The notes: a model not told the origin generated them from the letters alone. DNA of 64,000 nt from Posidonia oceanica (GCA_037176725.1 JAZBRS010000014.1:71840501-71904500), one strand, 5' to 3'; positions 33,334 through 46,130 are shown, counted from the stretch's first letter. Translations and numbers: made by a program.

Positions 33334-35728
33334 TGTAACCGTCCCGGCAAGCTTGAGCGTATCGACCGATAAGAGGTCATGGTTAATGGTGAATTTGAGG
33401 AAGGACATTCGACTCGAAAACATCGGAAAAGATGAAGAAAACAAAGGATAAAGCAAAAACGGAGTCCCCACCTAGCCTATTAAATCGAAAGATGAGGATA
33501 ACCGAAGAAAACATGAAAAACATGCAAATACGTGCAATATTATATAAAAATATGACTTGTGCCTAGGATAAGAGCGTAATAATCATTACGGGCTAAAGAA
33601 AAGGTAAAGACTCCTGTTACGCATAGGGAAAGTGTTACGCACCCCCATACGTTTGGAATCGGTCTTCCTAGACTTTTCACTTGCATATGCGGTAATGTCG
33701 GCTGTGCTTGCCATTAATTGTACGTTCGTAGGTAAGGAATGCTATGTCATGCTATGTCATGCTATGAATGCCTTAATATACTTAAATGTATGCTTAATGC
33801 TATGATACATGAAGGAAAACAAAACATGCGATCTATGTACTCAGCGGTATTGTTGGTATCTAATCTGAACGTACCATGGTTCTAAAGAAGTCCAAACAGT
33901 AAGTATCATCTTCCTAATGGATGTAAGCGAGAAACTAAAACGTCGGAGAAAGCCATACAATGCAAGGAGGTAACATACAACATGTATTCATAAAACATGC
34001 TAAGTTTAATAAAACCATGCAAAAATGACTAATATAAGTTGAAATAACATGATGTAATGATAAACAAAACAGGAAATTAAAATTAGAGCAAAGTCAGTCA
34101 AGTAAACAAAAGATAAGGCGTCAAATGGGGGACTTTGTCCACTGTCTGGCCTCTAGCGTGGGTCGCCTGTCAGCAAGCCGACAGCACACGTCGTCGGTAT
34201 GCGCGACGACGGCACAGTCGCTCCTCAGAATGGTAACAGCACACGTCGCCGGTTTGTGCGGTGACGGCACAAGTTGCCTCTACGACAAGCGGCGCCAGTT
34301 GCTTCAGACAGTCCAAACAGCAAACTTTGGTGTTCGATCTAGCTATGCAAATGATCGTAAAACATGCAAACAAATATATACAGATCTAAATGGCATATCA
34401 GGAAATATAATCATGCAATTATTTTACAAAATGGAGGCCTGGATCACAAGATACGTCGGCTCCAAGTTCGACCTAGGGACTGCCAGAAACACGAGATGAG
34501 TCGCCGCTAGAACAGGCGATGCACCGAACAGGCGATGCACCTAGCAGTCCAGTGGCTGGATTTCATCACCAAATTCCGCGTCACCAGTGATGCAAAACAT
34601 GCAAGTGATGATTGGGGAAGCTAGATGGCACATCCAAGAACACAAACATGTATTTAAAACTAAAAATGGGCCTCTGGATCTCTCTCTCCACCTCCACCTC
34701 TCTTCGTCGGCAACGTGCGTGTCTGGCGGCCTTGGGGAAGGCCGACAGGTCGCGTGACGCTTCCACGGCGCACAGAGAGGGTCGAGGGAGATCGAGGGAG
34801 GTTCGAGGAAGGAGGAGGAGTTGTTTCTCACCTATGCGGAGGCACGGTTGTGCCTCCCGATGCGGGTCGCCGGTGGTGAAGTCGGCCTGGGCTGCGGCGA
34901 CGCGGAGTGCAACGGCGGCAGCTTAGCGGGGTTGGACTGCACTCGTGGACGTTTGGGGATCGTGCGGGACGCGTCCAGGAGGTTGGAGGTGCTGCGGTGT
35001 GGCCTGTGGTGGTCGGTTGGCAGTGATGCACAGAGGAGCGACTGCAGAGGTGCAGTGGATGCACGGCGGGTTGTAGGCTAACTCAGGGATGCTTGGGAGC
35101 TTGCGTGGGTGCAAAGGGGGCTCAAGGATGCGAGGGAGAGAGCGGGGTGTGCTGTGGTTCTCTCAGAATTCGTGTGGCCGTTTGAATGGTGTTGGGTTCG
35201 CTTGGTTTTATTCGGCGAGGTCTGCACAAGGAGGACGGTGGTAGGGCGGTCGGCGTCAGTCGGAGGTGACGGAGGGTGGCAGGGAGTATTTGGTGCAGGG
35301 TGGCAGGGGTCGCAAAAGTCCTCCTCCTGTTACAGAGGTGACGGTCGGCGGTAGGCAGTTCGCGCGCGTGACGAGTTTGAAAACGCGCGATTGGGACTCA
35401 AGCAGGCAGAGGGCGTTGTCACCTCTCAGCACGGCGACAGCACACGTCGCCGCTATAAGAGGGGACGACACGAGTCGCCACTAGGACAGGCGACAACAAC
35501 CTCCAGACTTAACAGGGCCTGCTGTAGGGTGTGTTGGGCTACTAATGGGCCTAGACTTTGGTGTAAACTAGGTTTAGATAGGTTTGGAGGGTTTTGGGTT
35601 GATTTGGAGGGTTTTGGGTTAGTTTTGGGGTGTTGGGCTAGGTTTGGGTCAAAGGTGGGGTCCACTGCTTCCGAGCACGTTCCTCTGGATGAAATCCGCT
35701 GACTAGGCGTCAGATTCGGGTGTCTACA
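33334..35728 (-). mobile_element. Solo LTR I, Tat family, about 2.4 kb
   Basis: Read on the minus strand it starts TGTAGACACCCGAATCTGAC at 35728 and ends CGGTTACA at 33334. AGTTG (33329-33333) and GGTTG (35729-35733) flank it, a 5-bp duplication with one mismatch. No internal coding region follows on either side, so it is a solo LTR. Its start matches LTR C (51920). Its 3' segment (plus strand 33608-33690: AAGACTCCTGTTACGC, GTGTTACGCACCCCCATACG, ATCGGTCTTCCTAGAC) matches the same segment of the 6-kb LTRs. The mid part repeats CGTCGCCGG and GACGACGGCAC-like phrases. Confidence 0.75.
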
Positions 35729-35733
35729 GGTTG

Positions 35734-37364
35734 GATTGGGTTTTTTTTATCATAGGTTCGGTATGGGTCTGAAAATCTCAAATCTGAACTTTCTAGGTTG
35801 GGTATGGGTTCCAGACATGGGTTACCTGACCCAAATCCAAACCTAAACCTGAACCCGAAGGTATATATATATATAATATTAATTATTTATATTTATAAAT
35901 ACATGTTATATGTATAATTAAGAAATATTAAGAGAAAAAAAATAATACTTAATCAACAGATATTAGGTATTTGGACTAGTTATAATTTTTTGACTTGTGT
36001 TACACATTTAGACTGTAGAATTTTATGATTTTTGGGTCACATTTTTTCTTGATTATATCTTTTCTTTGTGCAGGATATTCTTTTGTTGAATATGTAATTG
36101 AAATTTTTAATTTTTACTATTTGATGGTAGTATTTATAATTAAATAAAATATTAATATATTAAAAAAAAGAAAAAAAAAGAAAAGAGAAGAAGACAAGCA
36201 GTCCTCCATCACCTATCTATATTTTATGGAGACTTAGTTTGGTACACATAGGCAGCATATCTATGCTCTGTGAGACAAGCTCTCCCTCAATCCATCATGC
36301 AGCTGATTCACTCTCCGCACAGCTTACCCGTACATAGTACCTTGCGCAATCTATACGACCTTGGAACCCACATTTGCATGGACAATGTGAACAGTTTTTT
36401 TTACAGCTAATCTTTTCTTTGGCCTGCATAGCACCATAGTCTCTGCAAAGTTGTTAATTATTTGATTCTTTGGAACGTGATGTGCAAGATATTGTGGAAT
36501 GGTGTCTTATAGAGGAAAAAGCAGGTTGTGACAGTCTAATTTAGGCTGATTATAATTGGTACATGCATGATATTTATCGTTTGTAAAAAAAAAAAAAGTA
36601 CATACATGAGGGTTGGGGGTGGGTTGGGCGGTGGTGTGGGGGACTGGTGGCCCATACTAATGATACGGGTTGGAGTTGCTCTGCGTACGCAGGGTTCTTC
36701 TTCAGCTGTCGGGTCGGCATCAGTAGACGTGTTTGAAGTGATAGGAGGAGAATCACATGCAAGAGAATTTGGGAATTTAAGTGGCCTTTTCTTTTTGTCA
36801 GCCCAATCGTAGACACCGTTTTGTAACGTAGGTTGAGTGCGAATCCCTCCCAACAAGATACATCCAGAAAAAAACTGATAAAGCCTTCCATAAATCAAGA
36901 TTATTCCACACTCAGCTATGCTGAAGGCTTATTGGATGAGGATAATTTTAGTCGTCTTACGTTAAAGAAAAAAAAAAGTGAGAAATAGATTTTGGTTATA
37001 TAAAATTGGACGTTCTTTATTTATTGTTAATTAATTTTAAGTTAAATCTTCATATTTCAATACAGTATTATAGTAAAAAAAGTTAAGTCCAATTGTCCAA
37101 ATCCGTAGAGATCTACTTATGTTTAAAAAGATACTCGTAAAATCTAATAGAGATTACAAATACGAGAGAGTTTTGGAATAAGTTTCACATTAAAAAATAT
37201 ATAAATTAAATTTATTAATATATATTACAAATCGATCTTATCAATCATTACCAATTGATTTTAGGTTTAATGTCCATATTTCAAACAGATCTGCTAGCAA
37301 TGACCTGTGAAACCAACTTCCCACATCTTTTTTTCCTTTTGGAACTTTTGCACGAGGACGATAT
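35734..37364. other. No gene seen
   Basis: AT-rich sequence with A-runs near 36163-36190 and 36587-36597. A diverged direct repeat (TTTTAAGTTAAATCTTCATA and TTTTAGGTTTAATGTCCATA) occurs at about 37035 and 37260 and may mark an old MITE. Confidence 0.45.
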
Positions 37365-37887
37365 TGTTGGGTTAAAATTTAATTAAATAAGAGCTAATAT
37401 AAAATTAATTAAAATATTATAGACTATTTTGTGATTAGTTTTATTAAAAGTGATCTATTTGGTTTTGGATTGAGCCAATTGACATCTTAAGTAATGTGAG
37501 TTTAATATGTAAGACTATTTTGACATATTTCTATTTATTGATGGGTCAAATTAGAAATATGTAAAATTATAGAATTCTATAAATAATGGATCATCGTCCC
37601 CAAATCCTAGACTTTTGGCCTCCTTTCTCTCTCACCCATCTTGAGAAAGACAAAGACAAGAGGAGTTTGGTGGTTAGGAAGACCGGATCCCGTGCACGTG
37701 ATCAAGAGTGTTCTTTCCGATTTTTATCATAGATTCAAGTACGCTTCCGATTATGTTTGATCTTTAATGATTTGACATGTAAGATCCTGTGAAGGAAGAA
37801 CAAGATAGATTTTCCCCTTTTGTGTTGTTCCTTCAATCTAGATTTGATATATTAATCCCAATATTATGAGATATATCAAAATCAACA
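37365..37887 (+). mobile_element. 5' LTR of a second Copia element
   Basis: Starts TGTTGGGTTAAAATTTAATT and ends AAAATCAACA (523 bp). CTATAAATAATGG near 37574 is the TATA box. A primer binding site follows after two bases. Confidence 0.78.
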
Positions 37888-37889
37888 AG

Positions 37890-37901
37890 TGGTGTCAGAG
37901 C
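37890..37901 (+). other. Primer binding site (initiator tRNA-Met type)
   Basis: TGGTGTCAGAGC differs by one base from the usual TGGTATCAGAGC and stands 2 bp after the LTR. Confidence 0.75.
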
Positions 37902-38672
37902 AACCATGTTTAAATCATCAAGGAGTAACCTATCATGCGTGATTAATATGAAAATCTAGTTATTTTTCCCCTTCGGGTTCTAGAAACTAGGATTTTTTGG
38001 GCTATAGTTACCATAGTGGACATCTGCTCCGATCGCCAAATTCTTCAGGGAATCAGTGGACGTCCGCTAAGGTTCTACTGATTATAGGGAAATAGCAGAT
38101 GTCCCCTGCGAATGCCCGCTAGTTCCCTGTGCACATCAAGGAAATAACAGACGTCTATTACGGACGTCCGCCAGTGCATATTTTGTGCATATCAGGGTGA
38201 TTGCAGACGTTCGCTTCGACACAACTTTGCTAACTATAGTAATTCAATTTTGGTGCTAATTTCTTTTGGATGTCTGATATCTCTAAATAGATTAATTGAA
38301 GCAATATGTTACCAAAGTAGCCTTTGTTGTGTAAATTAATTTATTTGGAATATTAAGATAATTGCATGCTTAAAATTCATGTCAATAGTTATCGGCCCAA
38401 AGGAAGGTCCTATTTGGCCAAATTTTAAACATGCATGTGGTAATAAATATGCGACGATCGTCAGGTTTTCCATGTAGGTAACTAGTCGGCCCAAAGGAAG
38501 ACTTGTTACTTGACAGAATTGATTATCAATATTTGATTACTACATTGAGAGTACCACTTGTAAGTTGACATTTCTATCTAAAGGCTAAATGTCAATGTTG
38601 CGCTAGGTATCTTGAGAAGGGCTCCACTATAAATAGAATTTATTTGTTGTTTATCTATTAACATAGATTAAT
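37902..38672 (+). other. Untranslated leader of the Copia element, with short repeats
   Basis: The phrase GTGGACGTCCGCT or GACGTC-CGC recurs about six times between 38018 and 38220. TCGGCCCAAAGGAAG occurs twice (38391 and 38487). No long frame is present. The repeats could form RNA structure for packaging or translation. Confidence 0.5.
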
Positions 38673-40193
38673 ATGGTTGTCATTGGACTAACTATTCTTT
38701 TGGTTTTCATTTATTTATCAATTTCTTCAGTTAATGCATTTGCTTCAATAACTACCAACATTAATTCAATTCCTATGCTTAATGACATAAATTTTAAGAA
38801 CTGGAAGGAAAACGTAATGATTGCTCTTGGGTGCATGGATCTTGACTTAGCCCTCAGGACGAAACAACCCGCTTCTCTTGAGTCCGACAGTTCCACTGAG
38901 GACAAGAAGGCTTATGAAAACTGGGAGCGTTCCAATCGGTTAAGTTTGATAATCATGAGGCGTGCCATTCCAGAGACCTTCAGGGGCACAATGTTCGAAG
39001 AGACGAATGCCAAGGAGTTTCTCAATGACCTAAAGAGACAATTTGCTAAGAATGAAAAGGTGAAAACTAATATGCTTTTGGAAAATTTGGTTCCTATGAG
39101 GAACAAGGCTAAGGGAAACATAAGAGAGTGCATTTTGGAAATGTCTCACGTTGCTTCAAAACTGAAAGTACTTAAGTTAGAGCTGTCGGAAGACTTACTT
39201 GTGCATTTAGTTTTGATCTCTCTTTCTGCACAATTCAGTCAATTCAAGGTCAGTTACAACTGCCAGAAGGAGAAATGGACTCTTAATGAGCTCATTTCAC
39301 ATTGTGTGCAAGAAGAAGAGAGCTTGAAGTAAGACAAGACAGAGAGTGCTCACTTGGCTTCCACCTCTAAAGACAAAGGCAAAAAAAGCTAAAGCCTAAT
39401 GAAGCTGTAGGTGCTCCATCCAAAAAGCAACAGTAGCAGAATGAGTTTCTCTGCCACTTTTGTAAGAAGGGTGGGTACAAAAGGTATGACTATACCAAGT
39501 ATCACGCTTGACGTGTTAAGAAAGGTGCAACTTTGGCTTTGGTTTGTTCTGAGGTCAATATAGCTTCTGTGCCTAGGCACACTTGGTGAATAGATTTTAG
39601 TGCTACTACTCACGTAAGTGTGTCTATACAGGGTTGTCTAAGTTATCGAACACCAAATGATGGCGAAAAATACATTTTTGTGGGTGACAGCAATAAAGTT
39701 GAAGTAGAATCAATTAGTCATTTTAGATTGTTGTTAAAAACTTGTTATTTAGATTTGAAAGAGACTTTTGTTGTACCGTCATTTAGGCAGAATTTGATTT
39801 TTATTTCTGTTTTAAACAAATCTAGATACTCTTGTCTTCAAGGAAATGGGAAATTTAGTTTATTTCAAGGTTCTAATCTTATTGGTACCGGTTCTTTGAT
39901 TAATAATGACAATTTATATTTGCTTGATACAATAGCTTCTTATAATGAAACTTTACATTCTACATCAAGAAGTACAAAGTGAAAATTAGGTGAGAATTCC
40001 GCTTTGCTGTGGCATAAACGCTTAGGTTATATCTCTAAACAACGAATAGAGAGGCTCATGTTAGATGGAATTCTTCATTCTGTAAACTCAGTAGACTTTC
40101 AAGTTTGCATCGAGTGTATTAAGGGAAAATAAACTAATGTTAGGAGATTAGGTGTCAATAGATGTTCAGATGTCTTAGAACTAATACACACGG
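38673..40193 (+). pseudogene. Copia gag, zinc knuckle, protease and pre-integrase fragment, interrupted
   Basis: Gag is open from 38673 to 39332 (219 codons: MLNDINFKNWKENVMIALGC, FAKNEKVKTNMLLENLVPMR, SHCVQEEESLK). A frame change at an A-run near 39381-39387 follows. The zinc knuckle is damaged (CHFCKKGGYKRYDYTKYH, where relatives have His and Cys). The protease motif reads WIDFSATTH-like with a TGA in place of Trp, and Asp-Ser-Gly is changed to Asp-Phe-Ser. The pre-integrase segment (LLWHKRLGYISKQRIERLM; VCIECIKGK) ends at DVLELIHT, where LTR G begins. The missing protein continues beyond the window, if it survives. Confidence 0.88.
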
Positions 40194-42428
40194 TGTAATA
40201 TCTATGGTCTGTATGGGTCAGCCGCGGTTATCTACCGTGGATGACAACCGTGGATTGCTACCATGTTTTACCACCGCAGATTGGATGCATGTTTTGGCCA
40301 GTTCAGAATTCAGAAATAATGTAAGACCTGTATCGGGAATTAATTCCCATTTGAGTGTAATCTGAATGAACTGGGATTTGATTACCTGTAATTGTATACA
40401 CATTTATTAGGTAATCATGATGGATATGTGTTTGTTCCCTCTTGTTGTGTTTGTGATTTGCCCTAGCTCTCGGTGTTGTGTGGTATTTGGTGTGTTGCGA
40501 CCCATTAATATGTGGGACTCTAGGACGGGGAGAAACGCCAAGAGAGCACAGTGAAATTCATAATTTCACGCCGCCACCCTATCAGACATGCCATGCCCTG
40601 TGCCGTTCAATCCGTTTTTTTGGGCTGCTGTCGGCAGCAGGAGGCTGATGAAAGGAAGGGTTTAGCGTCGGGTGAGGGGAGCAAGAGAGAGAGAGAGGAA
40701 GATGAGAGAACTAGAGCCTGAGAGTGAGAGAGAGAGGGAGAGGGAGAAGAGAAGAAATAGAGGCTGTAAAGAAGAAGAAGGAAGAGAGTTCGCCGGTACA
40801 TACGAGTACGCGCCCTAGCTGTTTTTATCCTCTTAATTATGTGTGAAAATGATAGGAATGTGTTGCTTAGCTTGATTTCGTTGTAGGGTAGAGTTTTCAT
40901 AATTTTTTAGAATTTATCAAAGATTTTACAGTGGTTTTTCAATGACTTGGCTACTGTTCACCTGAATGAGCATTCTCTCTTTGGATTTTTGTATCTTGAG
41001 CTATGAGTAACGGATTCTTGTGATTTTTGTCCCAAATGGTAGATTACTTCGAGCTCTTCGTTTTGGTATATTTTGTGGATTTTTTGGTGACTTGTGTTGA
41101 TATCGGTTCAAGTTCTCAAAAAGGGCATTTTTTTAGGCGATTGGTTTTCAGGTGTCTTACTGTCAGGGGTGACCTGCGGATTTTCTCCGTAGATTACCAC
41201 CGCGTTTTTCTACCACGATTTGGTTCCACAGTTCACCACCACGGATTTGGTTTATTCAGACCCTGCAGTGGTGGCTGTGGTGTGTTTTATGATGGATTAA
41301 AATGGATTAATTCGTGGTTTTGATTCTGTGGTTGATTTTGAGATGTAAAATGTTTTGAAAATGATTATGAAAAGAATTCATTTGGTTTTGAAAAGAGTTT
41401 TCCGTGGTTTTTTGTCGGAGCCACGAAGCCGTAAGATCGTATTGGCAGACCAGGGGTGTTTGATACCTCTGAAAGGTTGGGTGTGAGTCTGAGGTTGTGG
41501 TTGCCGTATTTTTCCCCGTGGGGTTGGGGGTTTGAGTCCCCTAGATGTGTTGTTGGAAGAGTCTGGGGTTCGAGTCCCCAAGGCTGAGGTGCGCTGCAAG
41601 GTCCAAGGTTCAAGTCCCCAGGGAACCCAGGCGCGGTGCTGGCAGGGTTCGGGGATTGAGTCCCCGGGTAGCTCGAGCACCATGGGACGTTGGTGGACGT
41701 ACTCCGTGCAATTATATCTATATAGACTTTGAGGTATGAGTTCCCGGGGTAGATGGACTCCTACACGGGGTGGTCCTCCACGGTAGTGCAGTAGGGACAA
41801 GGGTTCGAGTCCCTGGTGACTGCTTGTGGCTAGTCGATCGCCTGTGTCTAGGGTGACTTGATCGGTTTTTGCACTGTGTGCGAGTGTTGTGGTTTTATGT
41901 TGATTCTAGTTGTGGTTTTGGCTTTCTGGAAATGCATAAAATGATTTCGAAGATGTAAGTGATTTTAAAGAAAATAGAGATATTGATTTGAAAGACATAT
42001 TTTAAGGAACAGATCTTCTTGTTGATCAGCAATCATGTTTTGCGAGATTTTGGTGTTTTCTTTCCGATTTGGTATTGGTGCTGCCAAGAGTGGCAGCTAT
42101 GTCACTTTGGAAGCTGGTTGAGGCAGCTCCTGTTCGTGGGTTGAGGCCTTTTGGTTTTGTAGGCGCATACTAGTGACAATGGATGTCACTCATGCGTATT
42201 TCTTTGTGGTTTTGTTGCAGGTGCAGATTAAGGAGTTGCAATCCATTCTAGTGCATATAGTTGGAACCATATAGCTACACACCACAGGTCCTGGATAGAG
42301 TAGACTTTTGTTAACTTTATTGTTGTTATTAGCATATCAGTTTAATTTCTTGCAGTGATGTTTAGTTATTTATTTGATAATTGCTTTGGGTAGTGTTGAT
42401 GCTAGTTCGTGGCGTCGGGGGTGTTACA
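40194..42428 (+). mobile_element. LTR G: 5' LTR of a Ty3/Gypsy element, about 2.2 kb
   Basis: Starts TGTAATATCTATGG and ends GGGGGTGTTACA, directly followed by a tRNA-Met primer site and a gag gene. CACGG (40189-40193) just before it is one half of a possible target duplication. The length and the TGTTACA end suit the Tekay/Del chromovirus group, which I infer but cannot prove. Confidence 0.82.
41529..41812 (+). repeat. Six degenerate copies of a GGTTCGAGTCC motif in LTR G
   Basis: GGTTTGAGTCC (41529), GGTTCGAGTCC (41567), GGTTCAAGTCC (41607), GGATTGAGTCC (41653), GGTATGAGTTCC (41733) and GGTTCGAGTCC (41802). Two match the internal B-box consensus of tRNA genes. No tRNA cloverleaf or matching A box is apparent at any copy. 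Confidence 0.6.
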
Positions 42429-42431
42429 GAT

Positions 42432-42444
42432 TGGTATCAGAGCC
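42432..42444 (+). other. Primer binding site of the Ty3/Gypsy element
   Basis: TGGTATCAGAGCC, complementary to the 3' end of initiator tRNA-Met, stands 3 bp after LTR G. Confidence 0.9.
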
Positions 42445-42565
42445 TAGGTTACACTAAGTGCACTAGCTTAGGGTGTCTAGTGTAGTGGCTTCGTAGGACT
42501 GCATGATGTATATTACCTGCACCTGGATTGTTTTTGGATTTTGTGTGATTTGCGGTTATTGCAAA

Positions 42566-42816
42566 ATGCCGTACCGAGGAAGAGGCAGAGGGAAGGCTCC
42601 CGCATCAAGCTTGGAAGTTGGTGAGGAGAGTCGATGGCATGGGATGTAGGAGGAATTAAGTAGCATGATGCGAGGGATTGTGCAGTCCCTCAGGATGGGA
42701 AATACCGACGAGACTAAGGGCGATCCATGGCTGAAGCAGCTCAGCTGTCTGCATGCTCCGGCTTTCAATGGTAGAGACAAACTTGATGAATGTGAGGCTT
42801 GGCTGCTGAAGATACA
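42566..42816 (+). pseudogene. Ty3/Gypsy gag, 5' part, interrupted by LTR B
   Basis: Starts MPYRGRGRGKAPASS. After an in-frame TAG at 42647 the same frame continues with MMRGIVQSLRMGNTDETKGD and LHAPAFNGRDKLDECEAWLL, the conserved capsid start of Ty3/Gypsy gag. The frame is cut in mid-codon where LTR B starts, so the rest of this element lies to the right of the window or is lost. Confidence 0.82.
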
Positions 42817-43002
42817 TGTAGATATCCCGTTTTGGCACTCTCCTTGCACTTTTAGGTATCATTACACTATAGCATGCACCATTCATCATTAGAGGTCTTT
42901 CTCTCAGCCCAAGTACTCTCCAAGGGTCCATTTGCCAGTCTGGACCGCTAGACGCGTGTTTCCCTACGTTCTATGTTGAAAGCTGGAAAATTAGCGTTTT
43001 AC

Positions 43003-43030
43003 GTTGAACGCTGGATTTCTAGCATTCAAC
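43003..43030 (+). promoter_or_regulatory. Inverted repeat of the LTR B upstream cluster
   Basis: GTTGAACGCT-ggatttct-AGCATTCAAC, one mismatch between the arms. It was separated from the rest of the promoter by the 6.2-kb solo LTR. Confidence 0.6.
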
Positions 43031-43719
43031 ATGTCCAGCTCAGTTTATTTTCAAATCTGTTAATTTTCCTTTTTGGACCTGTAGTAATCCCGGTGTTCGG
43101 ATCGTCCATGCACGATGCCAAAGCTCGCGTGCACCGATCGGAATCAGGCTCACTATAAGCGGCTATATCCGAGAAGGAAGACCTAACTCGAAAACATTTA
43201 AAAGGGGGAAAAAGGAGAAAGAAAAGAAGAAGATAAGACAAAATCGGAGTCGCCACCAAGTCTATTAAATCGGAAGACGAGGAAAACCGGGGAAATGCGT
43301 GAATAATCACGCAAAACCGAGCAAAAAATGCAATGCAAGGCAATGCAGGAGAAATAAGATGCAAATGAATGCCAATGAGGTGACTCGTGCCTAGGACAAG
43401 GGCAATATGGTCATTACGGGCCAAGAGAGGGTAAGGACTCCTGTTACGCGCGGGGAAGGTGTTAGGCACCTCCGACACGCCCGAGAATCGGTCTTTCTAG
43501 GCTTACGCTCGCATATGCAGGGAAATGCAGACTTTGAGTGCCTAAGTGCCAATGGATGCCTGTCTAAATGCTCAAAGGTGTGCTCTAAGTGATGGAAAAC
43601 GATGCAAGGAAGTAAACGTGCAATCTAAACGCTCAGCAACGCTGTCTGTGTTCCGAACCGGGCGAAACCTGGCTCGTGAGAACTCCGGACAGTAAGCATC
43701 ATCGCCCTATATGCAAATG

Positions 43720-44825
43720 CAGGCGAAAAAGCGAAACAGCGAGAAAACCATGCAATGCAATCGACATGCAAGGGAAAACGGCGTAAAACAGTGCGAGGAA
43801 CGAAAGAAGTATGCAAAAAGATGCGAGAACAAGGTTGACATGCAAAATGGGGCAAGAAAGGGAACAAGAACGCAAAACTGTGCGAGAAAACGAAAGAAGG
43901 GCGCAAAACTGGGCAAGAAAACACCAGGGCACACAAAACGAGACGAGAAAACGAAAGGACACGCAAAACGGTGCAGGAAAACAAGACTGCGCGCAAAACG
44001 AGGCAAGAAAACTAAAGGGCACGCAAAACGGTGCAAGACAGAGGAGCGGCGCGCAAAAAGGAGCGAGAAAACATGAGAACACGCAAAACGAGGCAAAAAA
44101 ACTAAAAGGCCCGCAAAACGGTGCAAGGCAAAGGAGTGGCTCGCAAAACGGAGCGAGAAAACAAGAAAACGCGCAAAACGGGGCGAGAAAACTGAAAGGC
44201 ACGCAAAGCGGAGCGAGAAAACGAGAAAACACGCAGAACGGGGCGGGAAAACTAAAAGGCACGCAAAACGGTGCAGGACAGGGGAACGGCGCGCAAAACG
44301 GAGCGAGAAAACTTGAAAATGCGCGAAACGAGCCGGAAAAAACTAAGGGGCACGCAAAACGGTGCAAGACAAAGAAGCGGCGCGCAAAACGGAGCGATAA
44401 AACGCGATGGCATGCAAAACGAGGCGAAGAAACTAAAAGGCACGCAAAACGGTGCAAAATAGAGAGGCGGCGCGCAAAACGGAGCGATAAAACATGAAAA
44501 CACGCGAAACGAGGCGAAAAACTAAAGGGCACGCAAAACGGTGCAAGACAAAGAAGCGGCGCGCAAAACGGAGCGATAAAACGCGATGGCACGCAAAACG
44601 AGGCGAAGAAACTAACAGGCACGCAAAACGGTGCAAAATAGAGAGGCGGCGCGCAAAACGGAGCGATAAAACATGAAAACACGCGAAACGAGGCGAAAAA
44701 CTACAGGGCACGCAAAACGGTGCAAAACAAAGAAGCGGCACGCAAAACGGAGTGAGAAAACTTGAAAATGCGCAAAACGAGGCGAAAAACCTAAAGGGCA
44801 CGCAAAACGGTGCAGATGGCATGTA
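43720..44825. repeat. Minisatellite array in solo LTR F with 179-bp higher-order repeat
   Basis: The basic unit is about 29 bp with core GCACGCAAAACGGTGCAAGA, alternating with GCGCGCAAAACGGAGCGA. Around 44351-44529 and 44530-44708 a six-unit block of exactly 179 bp is repeated with only a few changes. Predicted Lys/Arg/Asn-rich proteins here are artefacts of the repeat. Confidence 0.93.
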
Positions 44826-46130
44826 AAATGAATGCAGTGCAGAAGTTCAGGGAGATATACCTGGAGATCCGGGAGTCTGATCGGAGATCTGTTTGGTCCA
44901 TGCTGAAGAGCGCTTCGCTGCGGTCACCTGGGCAGCTTACTCGAGGAGATCCGACGGTCGGATTGAAAGATATCGCAACTTCGGAGCGGCAGGGCCAGAA
45001 CAGAAGAGGAGAACAGACCTAAGTGTTCAGGAGGTCCTAGGGGTGTGCTGAAGGTCCTCCCAAGTGGAGGGGAGTTAGAAGTGCTCGGTGTATGCAAGAA
45101 GATGCTAAAATGCAAGACTAGATGAGTGCAGGATGCATGGAAAAGCAAGGAGAAGCAATGATAAGTAACTGGGAAAAGTCAAGAGTTCAGAAAGCATTTT
45201 GAAAAAGAAAAGGGGCTAAAATGTAAATTTTCCAGAAGACAGGGGTCCACAAGAAAGGATTTTGAAAACAGGGGAAGACAGAGGTCTATTTGGCAAAGAA
45301 AACTGAGCTCAGAAAGTTGTTTTGAAAAGAAGGTACGCTTTAAAAGAGGTTTTGAAAACCAAAAGAAGTCAGAGTACAGTTTTGAAAAAAACTAGGGTCT
45401 AAAATGCAATTTTTCCAGAAAACAAGGTTCCGGGGAGTCCGGGAATGCTAGTGGAAGGTCTGCATGAAATTTGGTAGGCACAGGAGCTAAGATGCAACCT
45501 AGGGGCAAAAGGGTCTTTTCACATGATTTTTTAAAAGATGCAAGGACCTATGTGTGATTTTGAAATCATGCAGGGTCCGAAAATACAATTTTAGTATGGA
45601 AAACATGCTCTGAAAAATAAGGGACAGGACCACAGTGCAATTTCTAAAAAGATCAGGGTCAAAAATGCAATGTAATAAGGTAAAATGCATGCAGCACAGT
45701 TACTGTCCATTTAAAATGGACCTAAGTGCAAATGCTCAAAAACAGAGGGTAAAATATGCAATGCAGCATGCAAAAATAAAAAATAAATCCTAAGTTCTAC
45801 AGTGCATGGGACTTAAACGCAAAAATAAAAGCATGCAGGGGGCAGGACTGCAATATTATATGGAAAACTATATGCATTTAAATGATCTGATTTCATACAG
45901 GACCTATGTGCAAAAATCGAAAACTGAGGGACTATGATGCAAAATATTATAACTGAAATGCACAGTGACAGGACCAGAAAGCAAATAAAGAGAAACATAA
46001 ACATTTCATGCAATTTTATATAGTTTCAACACAGAAATAAGCAGATTAAATCAAATAAAGGACTGGAAAGCAAAATAACAAAAACTCAGACCAGAAATGC
46101 AATATTTAGCAGAAAACTTAGATAATGGAA
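44826..46130. repeat. Degenerate quasi-repeat zone in solo LTR F
   Basis: Phrases like GGACCTAAGTGCAAA, AAAATGCAATTTT, CAGGGTCTAAAATGCAA and TTTTGAAAA recur every 40-70 bp without exact periodicity. The same zone exists in LTR E (about 57600-58560) and LTR D (55100-55990 and 61814-62170). Confidence 0.75.

Noticed and set aside
41567..41812. Possible tRNA gene from the GGTTCGAGTCC motif
   Set aside because: No acceptor stem, D arm or A box at the right distance.
43811..44497. 228-codon Lys/Arg/Asn-rich frame
   Set aside because: It lies wholly in the LTR F minisatellite and follows its period.
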